Assembly: GCA_024529925.1 (NCBI GenBank)
Contig: JAFEUB010001048.1
Location: 448,001 to 512,000 of the forward strand
Reading direction: 5' to 3'
DNA from: Ophthalmolycus amberensis
Taxonomy: Eukaryota > Chordata > Actinopteri > Perciformes > Zoarcidae
DNA: 64,000 bases
Part shown: piece by piece, positions 54,346-64,000 of the stretch
Layout: every line of letters starts with the position of its first letter
How positions within the stretch are numbered: position 1 is the stretch's first letter
Notes under the pieces: model-generated
Database searches by the model: none
Seen by the model: only the letters and a program-made list of their open reading frames with translations
Told to the model about the DNA's origin: nothing
Program-made: the position numbers and the translations under genes

Positions 54346-57300
54346 CCCCCATTTTGGCTAATTAGTACTGTTGAAAGTATGCCGAGTCGGTATGTGTGGA
54401 TTTGATTCAGTTATGAGTCTGAGGAGGACTTTGATTTTTGACACAAATAGGACGCTAAGGGTGTCACAGCCTCCGCTGCTTAATTTCTTTTACTGTTCCA
54501 ATAACATACGCAGATTGTACTATAAATGTACATCAGGCTAAAACAATGGGTGGTGTATTGCATATCGTTTCCCAGAGGGTTACCTTGAACACTGAACTTT
54601 TCTGATCGCAGCAGGAGACGCTCCCCCCTGCTTTCTGTCCCTCTGACAGAGTCTGAAGGACAGAAAGGACAGCAGTCCCACACAGTCTTGTTTGCAAGGA
54701 AGAACTTTTGTCACAGTCAGTGTACATGGTCCCAAAACCTTTCTGATTCTTTTACAGCTCAGCCTCTCCGCATGTACAAGAATAATACATTTATGGAAAT
54801 AAACTCATCATATAAGAAGCCACAGAGCAATATAAACAACGTTATGGCTCTCTTACCCCTCAACTGTCCTGATCTGTATTCTGGGTAATTAAGTGCTTGA
54901 ATCTTACACGGTTTTGATTTGCTTCCACTGTGTAACAATGCAGAATGTACATTCAAATGCGGTGCACACGTTCATGCTACTAGTTCAAGTTTCCAGCCAG
55001 GTTTTAAAGGTACAGGTTAGGTCTCGAGATGTAGCAGTTTTGAGCTCAAACATGAAAGTTATTTTATTATGTAAAACCAGAGATATACTGTATAAATCAT
55101 TCTTCCTTTGTGCATAAAGAAGAGGAAGTTAATATAGCAATGTACATAACTTAAAATAATGTGTTTTCCCTCCTGCAGAGCACCCTTAGCTCACTCCATC
55201 TCATGTATTGGGTAGAATCATGGAGAGAAATATAGTTCATGTCTGCATTGCTATATTTAAAAACCCACAAACCCATATCCATGTTCTAGAGAATAACTAT
55301 TAAACTAACGTATTGTTTCTAGAGATTCACTGCTTGTTGCTGGAAAGAACTTGTTGCTGAAGTGGATATTAAGACAATTGGACTTCACTCTCAGAAATAT
55401 GGCTGTTTTAGCTATTATTGCCAGAAGATGCTGTATTATATAAAATATTATATTCCATCCATTGAATGCAAGCTGTTATTGTCCTCATATGATAAATGTA
55501 ATATAACAAACAACAAAGCACAGCTCTGGATGGCTGCCAGCACACTGCTAAAGTCACATTAGTCTCACACATTAAAACATGTTTTTCTTCAAGGACACTT
55601 GCACTCTGCGGGTTTCTTTTTTACCTTCACTTCCACACTTTTGCCTCACATTGCTCATGTACAACAATTCCTCATAGTCACTTGTACATAATGGCGACCG
55701 TATTATTAGATATTCCCTCTGGCCAGCAGATTGAATAGAATAGTCTTTTCTTCCAGTATCTGTTCCTAATGTCTCAGCCTTGCCCCGTGGTTACTAATGG
55801 ATACAAACCCACTCTACATACTAATTAGTATGAACTGCACGCTGTGAACTCGAGTGATGATTCATCCGTTTGTGATTACCAGAAGATTGCAGTAAACTCA
55901 TAGCATGAGTCACCTTTAACATCAATGATTCCTGCTCACATACTCGAGCTCATTTATATTGGCAAGAGAATTTTAATTCGCTTTGCTCAGCTGTTGATAC
56001 ATTCGATCACAATTGCCCGGAAGGAACGAATCTCAAATGTTCCTCGTCAGTTTGGCTAAATATATAAAAATCACAAGGACACACAATTATTCTTGGTAAT
56101 ATCTTTCTATGAACATTTGTAATGTAAATTTAATCAGATTTGTATTGCTGTATGAGCTAGAAAAACTATATAACAGTTCTGCACTCACCTCGAGGCATGG
56201 CTGCAGAATGATGCTGGTTATGTCACATCACAGTAGGCGCTATTGTCCGTTTTGGACATGTTAAGGACATCCAAGCCACGTTTACAACCGGGAAACTTTA
56301 AAATATTGAACTTGGCACTTTTAGTTCCTTTTGTTTACAGTTTTTAAATGTAAACCATGTTGAAGCTGCATTTTGTATGAATTGTGCCTTTCCTGAAAAA
56401 GCAAACAAATATGGATTCCTCACCACGGGCCAACGTTTGTCTTGAGTTGTCCAAAAACTCTGACCGGTGGTGGGTCTTCAACTGGCCATTCATGAGGATG
56501 TTGGCAGCTGTGGTAAACGGCTCAGCTCTGAGTGTATGGACCACTCGCTGATTATAGACTGATTAGGGCATTGTATTAGCGTTTATTAAAAAGTGCAGAG
56601 AGAGAAAGCGCTAAAATGAGCAGCACTTTTCTTAGTTTCCTTGAAACTAAGAAAAGTTTTAAGGAATATAACTCTGAATACTTGGTGGAGGCGAATGCAG
56701 GACTGTATTATATGAAGTGCGAGTAAAATGGTTAAAATCCTCCTTTTAATCTGACAGTTGTGCTTGACAGTAGTACTTTAGGACATAAAACACATATTTT
56801 AAACAACACTATAACTATGAACACTATAGCTGCAGCTGACATCTGTACAGTTAGTTTTAGACAAATTAAAGGTGCCTTATGTAGTTTTCCTTGAAACAAG
56901 GTTATGTTTACGTTCAGTTTTACTCTCCAAAGATGCAAACAAACATGATGTAAAAACCTTGCTCCATAGCGCTACAACTGGTGGAAATTCACAATGCAAG
57001 GAAAAACGGAATTTGTCTTTATGACTTTCTTCATGAAATTCACTACTGTATACATAAAATTAGATCAAATGAAAAAAACTATATCCAGCCTAATAATGTT
57101 GTGTTGAAGAACATATTATTATTGTAGCGAAAATGGCAATTTAGAAAAATGAGCATGGCCTAAATACATTTTCTAAAATGTACACAAAAAATATTTGAAT
57201 GGTTTTGATTTGTAATAAACAGATGAATGAATCTGTCTTTTAACTTAAGAGAGGTTGTAATAAACAGGAAGAGATGCTTTCCTTTCGTTTCCAAATAAGT

Positions 57301-59722
57301 TGGCGAGATCTGGACGTTCCAAAATCTCATGAGGAATCCAGGCCTGACTTATTGTCCAAAACCTGACCATCAATTGCCTCGAAACGTTCAGTTGAGGCAA
57401 GCTTCTTGTGTATAGACAGGCTTGTTGATATCGACCCCCCCCCAGTCCCTCGGCTCTGTGGGAAATTAATGAACTTCCTGTGAATTGATGATCGTATTTC
57501 TCACAGTGCAAATGTACAGCTTGGGTTTAATGATTTGTCACTCCTGCATTGTTTGAATCAATACTGTTTCTGCATACTTGCGTTGCCCCGTGTGTCTCCA
57601 ACAAGCTGTGATCTGTCTTTCCTCCTCACAGGTATGGTTTCTGTGTTTGTCTCCTTTTGGCTAGCCGTGGGTGGTGAGCTGTTTATTCTTATCATATTCC
57701 TTCTCTGAAGTCCCCCCAAAACTCACCAGTCTCTCCAGGCCTTGTAGACCGTCCTCAACCAATTTTACACCAACCCACACTGTGAGGAGCTCAGCTGAAT
57801 CAATTATTTTAATCTTTTTGACAGAATATTTACCAATATATATGACAAGACACTTATTATGTTACGTTAACAATACTGCTTGGACATAGCTGGTTTGCTC
57901 GTCGACAAGAGCCCCTTTTTCGTGAGCGTCGCTCATCCCTGTGTGCGACACCTTTAACAACCTGCCACATTGGACACACTCAACATCTATTAAGGGAACA
58001 ATCTGCCATTTCTGATGACGTGACATGTGAAAATAAACTCCAGCATGCGGGCCGAGGAGGTGAGACGTGGATAGGGGAAGGAAAGGGCAATAGACCCCCT
58101 ACTGTACACTTTAGTGATTCACGTCTGCTCTTGCCCTGACCTTTTATGCAAATGTATAATTAACCACATCAAAGATGTCAATAACAACATTATGAGTCAG
58201 TGTATCGGTACATATTATCTGGCTGAGCTGGAGAATAGAGTCTAAATGAAAAGGGGGAAAGGAATGAGCCAGCACACTGGAAATGCCAGCATGTTCCTGT
58301 ATCTGCACAGGCAAAAAGTTTAACTGCAGGGCTGATTTGATTATTGCAATTCCCAAGCACGAGTTTTACTCTGAAATCAATCACCCTCCGCACAGTCAGG
58401 CCACCTTACACCGGAGGGGTATTGTATCAGTAGATTTAAAACCATGGTCACAGCTGTAGCTGATAATCCTGCTTTAATTAATTCATATCATTTACGATTC
58501 AAATGGCAACTGTGTTTTGTAGTAGACAAAGTATTTGCAGCATTGGCCACAGTAGCAGAATAAGTGGCAGAAGTAGCAGCTGCAGTATTGATGTAATAAT
58601 AATACTTATTAGAAGTAGTAATAATAATTATAAGAGCTAGACAAGGCGATTGCTGAAGAAATTGCAGTGTGAATGCTGGATGCTGAAAAGCAGACGCTAC
58701 ACTACATTACTAGCTTAAATGCGTAAGAAGAAGGTGAAGTCGTAGGAATAGTTGGAAAAGGAGGAATATGTTTAATTATTATGGATGTCACTGAAAAGTT
58801 GACTAGAACCAACAATGTATGAAACGTGTGCAACATGTTATGGGTTGATAAACTGAGGCTATGCTGCCTTAAAAGTTGAATAACTAATGTATGAAAGATG
58901 TGAAATATTTTAAGGATTGAATGGAGTATGAATCAGTTGATACAACTTGTGTGAATAATTGGAAAAGTGCAAAAAGGATGAAGGATGCAAAATATATAGT
59001 TAGCAAAGTTCAAAGGTGAGGACTTAAAATAGATGTACCGAGAAGGAGTTAAAGTTTCCTTTTAATTTCATTTGTTGGAAAAAGGATAAAACATCCGCTG
59101 AGGTCTATGCCGTGGCAAGAGTTGGACTCTGAGCACTTGTGTTTTGGAAAAACTAGGTGGATGCCTAGTTTCCTGTTTATGTATAGAGGGCTTTTATTTT
59201 GATAATTCTCATCCTGAGCTTCCTGTTAAGATGTTTGTAGTGTCTGCTCACTTGTGCTGAAAATGTGTTGCCTTGAAGTGAAAAACTCAGTCAAGCAATT
59301 TATTTTGTTAATAAGGTGCCAGTATAATAATATGAAAAGCCTCTGTTTTCTGAGCGGATTAATGTTTTCAGTTAAACGCCTCAAGGTTCATAGAGCCATG
59401 GAGGTCACCTTGCTATGGGAAGGCATGAGACTTGTAACTCCAGTATTGTAAAAGAAGCTCATGTCAGTGATTCGCATTTTTACACACTTGTTAATCTGCA
59501 GTTAACAGCAATAAAGCTTGAGAGGAATACTTGAAATTTGTATTCTTAGGTAATTATGTAACCCTTGAGACCGGGGGCCTAATTTAACAAGCAGTTTTCG
59601 AGCACTGCTTTTGCACGAACAGTGTCACTTTTCACAATAATTATCACTCACAAATTGAGTCATTCGGGGCTCTTGCATGCTCCCTGCAATGATGGCATTT
59701 ATTTTGAAATAAGAAATGACAC
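54346..59722. other. No gene recognised
   Basis: About 5.4 kb without a recognisable exon, RNA gene or complete element. A 16-bp palindrome TTTTCTTAGTTTCCTTGAAA with its inverse, TTTCAAGGAAACTAAGAAAA-like, lies at about 56627-56657. Short stretches such as 56875-57000 look like old repeats but cannot be assigned. Confidence 0.45.
56627..56656. other. Short perfect inverted repeat
   Basis: ACTTTTCTTAGTTTC is followed after a few bases by GAAACTAAGAAAAGT, a 15-bp perfect inverted repeat able to form a hairpin. No element context was recognised. Confidence 0.75.
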
Positions 59723-59727
59723 ATTAC

Positions 59728-60145
59728 TGTAAGAATTACAGATACTTGAACCCAAACGCACAACTCGGAGACAAAATACAAGTTTAGTTCTTTTACTTGA
59801 GTTCAGGAAGGGTCAAAACCGGGAGGTAAGTCAAACAGGTGAACAAATCCAATAAGGGGCAGGCAAAAATCCAAGGTCGAAAACAGGCAGACAGGAACAA
59901 TATAAAGATACGCTGGAGAACTTGGCAATAACACACGACAATCTGGCAGGGAACAAGTGCAAGTGAGGGGACCTAAATAGTGAGGGCTAATGAGGGAATG
60001 GGCTGCAGGTGAGAAGGGTGTGGAGGACCAGGTGAGGGGAATGAGAGTTGATCAGGTGTGAATGGTAGGATCTGAAATGACAGGAGAGTTAATTAAACAA
60101 GCAGACAGGATGAAAACAAACTAATATATAGGGGAATTCGTGACA
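59728..60145 (-). mobile_element. Solo LTR (Ty3/gypsy-like) with 5-bp target duplication
   Basis: TGTAAGAATTACAG...GAATTCGTGACA is flanked by ATTAC on both sides (59723-59727 and 60146-60150). TG...CA ends, 418 bp and a 5-bp duplication are typical of a gypsy-type solo LTR. Read on the - strand, the words GTCTCCGAGTTGTGCGTTTG and TCTGTAATTCTTACA near the end fit an R-U5 end, so I place it on the - strand. Confidence 0.7.
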
Positions 60146-60245
60146 ATTACAGCTTATGTATGGAAAAGTTGGTGAAGAAAAACGCCCCTGGAATGCTTTA
60201 AGATGACTTTCCAAATACATGTATTTATTTTCTTATGTTTGTTTA

Positions 60246-60420
60246 AAAGAGTAGTTTGACATTTTTGGAAATCTACTTTGTTTTCTTGACGAGCAAGAAG
60301 AGGAGATGAATAACACTCATTTCCATAGGCCCACGCTGAATGTGAAGCTGGAGATGGGAATGGATAGCTTAGCTTAGCAAAATTACTGGAAGCTGTCTCT
60401 GTCTGAAAGTAGCCAAATTG
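60246..60420 (+). repeat. TTAGCTTAGCTTAGCA-type short repeat
   Basis: AGAGTAGTTTGACATTTTTG, GAAATCTACTTTGTTTTCTT and GGATAGCTTAGCTTAGCAAA, in this order, match a short repeat widespread in fish. A reverse fragment is at 11605-11720. Confidence 0.55.
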
Positions 60421-60429
60421 GCCGAACAA

Positions 60430-61246
60430 CACCTCTGAAGTTTCAGTTTTCTGATGATACAGCCATCCTGGGTCTCATGTCACACATCAGATACAGCTGT
60501 GTACAGACATGAGATTCAGAACTTTGTCCAGTGGTGCGACAAACACTTCCTCATCCTCAACGTCAGGAAAACAGAGGAGATGGTATTCGACCCCAAACAC
60601 ATGGAGACCGCTCACCAGTGGTTATTCATGACCAGAACATTGCACAGGTTGACTCTTACAGATACCTGGGCATACACATTGACAATAAACTGACATGGAG
60701 TGTTCAGATAGAAAATGTCTGTACTAGGGTCCAACAGCGGCTACACTTCCTCCGTAGGCTGAGGGTCTTTGGTGTCAACCAGAAAGTCTTGCTTCTCTTC
60801 TACCACGCCATAGTTGAGAGCGTCCTGCGGTTTGGAATTCTCAGCCTGGTTTGGCAACCAGCTTCTTCCCTCAGGCAGACGCTTCAGAGTCCCCCAGTGC
60901 AGGCTCAACCGCTTTAAGAACTCTTTTGTCCCCTTGTCCATCAAAGCCCTAAATGGCAAGCTAGCCAGAGCTTAACCCTGGAACACCGACTTTTATTTAT
61001 TTTTAATATCTTAACTATACACTACTGGTGCGTTATACAATGGGCAGTGTGAAATGTGTTTGTTGGCCGGTGGCAGTCTTTTGTAAGTACTGTAGGTACT
61101 GTGTGTGCGGGTATGTGAACTGGCGACAGTCTGTGTATGTATGCAATATGTTATTTGTATTGTATTGTTTTTTAACAGCAGACACTGTACACTGTATGTA
61201 TGTTTCCAAGACAAATTTCCTTCGGGACTATCTTATCTTATCTGAA
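60430..61246 (+). mobile_element. 5'-truncated LINE (Rex1/Babar-like), RT remnant and 3' end
   Basis: The fragment starts inside the RT active site (FSDDTAILGL, about 60448-60477). A frame change follows, then VYRHEIQNFVQWCDKHFLIL, and after another change VDSYRYLGIHIDNKLTWSVQ and QQRLHFLRRLRVFGVNQKVL. It ends with CAAGACAAATTTCCTTCGGG and TATCTTATCT repeats, the usual 3' end. The several shifts make it a dead copy. Confidence 0.75.
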
Positions 61247-63156
61247 GCTCACTAATTAACATGTTTTATCTTGTTTGTTTAAGCCACATAAAGACCCAAA
61301 TGCGTTTGCGGGCCTCCAGTGCTTCATCTTAACTGGACGCCTATAAGAGTGGTGGGAGTCTTTAAGTTCTATCTAACTCACAAGTGCCTTCCAGTTGTAA
61401 ATGATTCCAAATTTGCAATTTAATCAGATAGACTTTAACATGAATGGATCTATTTGCAATAGTCGCTTGCTTTTAATGAAAGGAGCTGCACTGTCTAAAT
61501 TCTGATCGTTTCAACTACCATGGAGCTCCTGATAAAACAGTACAGCGCGTAAGCATCTCATTTACCAACTCATGATTTAAGTTTCACATTGTTTCCTATT
61601 TTCGAGAAATTGTTAGTGGGGTGAAAAGTTATTAAATTGGAGTGGTCAGCAGCAGTCGAGGTTAACTGAGGTGCTTCTCAAACTGCCGAGAGACGAGATG
61701 TCAAACTTTATGTAGAAACAAACTTTTTTTTAACCTTTCACATAAATGCGACACACAGGAGCTGGAATTGATGATGGCAGGTAGTTTGTGTTAGTGGGAT
61801 GCGCTTCTACTGGGGTGTGTGTGGTGACTATTTCCCTGCGTAGTGTTCTACTCCTCCATCCCTCTCTCCCTAATGCAATGAGTTCCCTGGCCCATCAGTC
61901 TATGGCCAGAGAGACTGCAATGCTGCATCAGGCTTCTCATTATTCTCTCTGCTTGCTATCCATGCTCGGCTTGCTAACAACGTGTGTATGTGTGTGTGTG
62001 TGTGTGTAATCACGTTTGGAGCTGTTTGTTTGAACAAAAGAGCTCTCATAAAGTGTCTTTTTTTTCTTTTTCCCTGACACCTGAAGTGGCGTACAGCATT
62101 GTTGATTTATACACGCCATCAATTCTCGTGCAGATACCCCTGGCATGGCTGAAAGCAGGCTTTTGGAAGAGAGACAAACCACAAATGAACACTATAACAC
62201 GCACTTCAATGAAAAAAATCCCCCCTCCATCTCTGAAATATTAATTTATGTGGCGTGTGAATTAATATAACTTGTTTCCCCTCTGCGTGTCCTGCTTGGT
62301 TCACCAAAGTGCCAGCGCCTGCAGATGCAAACTGTGCTCAGTCCGTTCTTGCCCTGCACTACTGGCTGATTGCCCCCGCTCCCCCCGAAAACGTCTTGAT
62401 GGTGTGGAGTTTGCAAATTTTGAAGGCATCAAAAAAAAAAAAAAAAAAAAAAGAGAAGCCAACCAGCTTGTTGGCTTTATAACTAGCAGACGTCAAACGC
62501 GGCTTCGAATAGAGACCACCATAGCAGAAGACAGATGGGTTGGGCTGGAACTGCAGCTGAAAGAAAAAAGGCAAGGATTTTGAATTGTTTGTGGGCGTGC
62601 ATATGCATGTGTGCATAACTGTGTCTATCACCGTGTGGGCACAATTGTGTGGGCACACTAACTGGCATAATGAAAGTTTTGGAAGATGTGCGGATGACAA
62701 GCTGACAGCCAGCGCATCAAGCAAATCTGACAGGAATTCAATTACAAGACACGTCACTTGTCTCCATGTTGCAAAGGGATGTCAGCTTTTCTTCCGAGCG
62801 GCAGAAGCACAGCCCTATTTTGGGCTGTTAACTTTCCTTTTTACTGTTCTTGTGGTTTATTTTAGTTGTTTGAAGCAATTTTTAAATGGGGGGGGGGAGA
62901 AGCTGCAGGTTAGGCTCTTTGAGAATATTGAAATGAGTCTTTCCCTCACTTAGCATGACACATTTCAACTCCTGCTCTGAGCTAGGCCTCCCCAGGCTGC
63001 GAGTGGTGTATGTTGAGAATGTGGCAGTGGGACTATTTTCTTCCAAAGTGTATAAAAAGTTGATAGTTTCTATGAGAACCTTTTCCGTGAGGTCTGTGGA
63101 TTATCCAGAGCGACTGGGAGATGAACCGTTTAGATTCTTCAGTCAAAGTCAAGTCA
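61247..63156. other. No gene recognised; simple repeats
   Basis: A GT tract lies at 61984-62008, a poly(A) run at 62431-62452 and a poly(G) run at 62888-62896. Open frames here overlap on both strands and have no domain. Confidence 0.5.
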
Positions 63157-63171
63157 CGGGGGAGTCCTTCT

Positions 63172-63209
<38 letters not shown>

Positions 63210-63244
63210 CACACACACACATATATATCAGAAGGACTCCCCCG
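63157..63244. repeat. 17-bp inverted repeat flanking a (TA)n/(CA)n tract
   Basis: CGGGGGAGTCCTTCTGA (63157-63173) and TCAGAAGGACTCCCCCG (63228-63244) are perfect inverses around a 54-bp TA/CA tract, which is itself partly self-complementary. The right arm belongs to the LINE that starts there. Confidence 0.9.
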
Positions 63245-63957
63245 CCAAAGACAATGTTGGTGCATTTCTACAGAGCCATCATTGAGTCCATCCTCTGCTC
63301 CTCCATCACGGTCTGGTACGCTGCAGCCATTGCAAAGCGCATCATTCGCTCTGCCGAGAAGGTGATTGGCTGCAATCTGCCGTCCCTCCAGGACCTGTTC
63401 GCTTCAAGGACCCTGAAGCGAGCACGAAAGATTGTTGCCGACCCCTCCCACCCTGGACATGATCTATTTGTGCCCCTTCCATCTGGCAGGAGGCTGCGGT
63501 CCATCAGAACCAAGACCTCACGCCACACAAACAGTTTCTTCCCGTTGGCAGTCGGGCTCATTAACAGAGCCTGGGTTACCCACTGACTCTGTCATCCCCA
63601 GGACATTTCCTTCTGGTCTCTCTCCTTCTGGTCTCTCCCCTGCACATCCCTGTCTCGCCACTTAAACACACTCGTCACTTTAACATTCATACACTTCACT
63701 TAGTTTACGGTCCTGTTATCTGTTTTTGTGTGCACTTTATTCCATATCCTATGTTCCATATCTTATTGTACATTTCAAATATGTTTCTATTTCCTGCACT
63801 GTGCTGACTGTTTTTGATAGTTAAATGTTATTTTGAGAGTTAAATGTTATTTTGATAGTTAAATGTTATTTTTTATTGTTGAATGTTATGCACCTTCCGC
63901 CACGACAAATTCCTTGCAGGTGAAAACTTGCTTGGCAATAAACGGTTCTGATTCTGA
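63228..63957 (+). mobile_element. 5'-truncated LINE, C-terminal RT tail and 3' end
   Basis: The frame from 63254 reads MLVHFYRAIIESILCSSITV, then IIRSAEKVIGCNLPSLQDLF, HPGHDLFVPLPSGRRLRSIR and TNSFFPLAVGLINRAWV, the C-terminal end of a fish non-LTR retrotransposon protein. A 3' region with GTTAAATGTTATTTTGA tandem words (63820-63890) and AATAAACGGTTCTGATTCTG ends the element. The exact clade is uncertain. Confidence 0.75.
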
Positions 63958-63995
63958 TGGTGGGTCCCGCAGCCAGACCAGTTGAGAACCACTGC
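63958..63995 (-). repeat. hAT-type terminus
   Basis: On the - strand it begins CAGTGGTTCTCAACTGGTCT, followed by GGCTGCGGGACCCACC, the left end of Charlie-like hAT elements. The rest of the element is outside the window or was displaced by the LINE. Confidence 0.55.
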
Positions 63996-64000
63996 TGTAG

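Overview
This window is vertebrate nuclear DNA, almost certainly from a percomorph-type teleost fish. The evidence is short introns with canonical splice sites, very long CA/GT and TA microsatellites, and a dense load of fish-type transposable elements: L2- and Rex1-like LINEs, a Penelope-like element, hAT transposons, terminal-inverted-repeat elements and a gammaretrovirus-like endogenous retrovirus (ERV). Nothing bacterial, such as operons or Shine-Dalgarno starts, is present. Most open frames in the window are chance frames in non-coding or transposon DNA.

The only host gene I can support is a pair of + strand exons at 25678-25802 and 25894-26105, joined by a 91-bp intron with matching phases. 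They encode the cytoplasmic linker just before S1 of an erg-type (KCNH2/6/7) voltage-gated potassium channel and are most like kcnh6. I found neither the preceding PAS-domain exons nor the following S1-S4 exon, so much of the window is probably intronic.

Layout. 0-8 kb: short repeats, and an L2 LINE split by a 1.85-kb solo LTR. 11-14 kb: a hAT element with a second degraded hAT gene nested in it. 20.6-29.1 kb: three copies of a ~1.5-kb element with ends CCCAGTGAGCA, the third a head-to-head composite, plus a small hAT element; the kcnh exons lie between copies two and three. 29.5-30.8 kb: an AT-rich minisatellite interrupted by a LINE fragment. 31.7-34.5 kb: a full-length hAT transposon whose transposase frame has one stop codon. 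34.8-35.7 kb: second copy of a repeat also found at 24.8 kb.

35.98-47.85 kb holds a complete ERV with 620-bp LTRs (three substitutions and two 1-base indels apart), a CCAG target duplication and a primer-binding site for initiator tRNA-Met. Its gag is broken by two stops and two frameshifts. Gag and pol share one frame across a single UGA. Pol has an extra ~190-residue domain with two HxTx motifs between protease and reverse transcriptase, and is interrupted by an antisense solo LTR. Env is an intact 730-codon frame. The ERV sits inside the coding region of a - strand Penelope-like element with a GIY-YIG domain. To the right lie a ~180-bp tandem repeat, a hAT copy (50.8-51.7 kb), a quiet stretch, a solo LTR (59.7 kb), two LINE 3' ends (60.4 and 63.2 kb) and a 17-bp fold-back around a TA/CA tract.

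The most interesting items are the possible 2H-phosphoesterase-like domain in pol, the initiator-Met primer site, a perfect consensus oestrogen response element next to a TATA box in the solo LTR within pol, and the composite inverted element at 26.9-29.1 kb. All family assignments come from reading motifs by eye; no database search was run.
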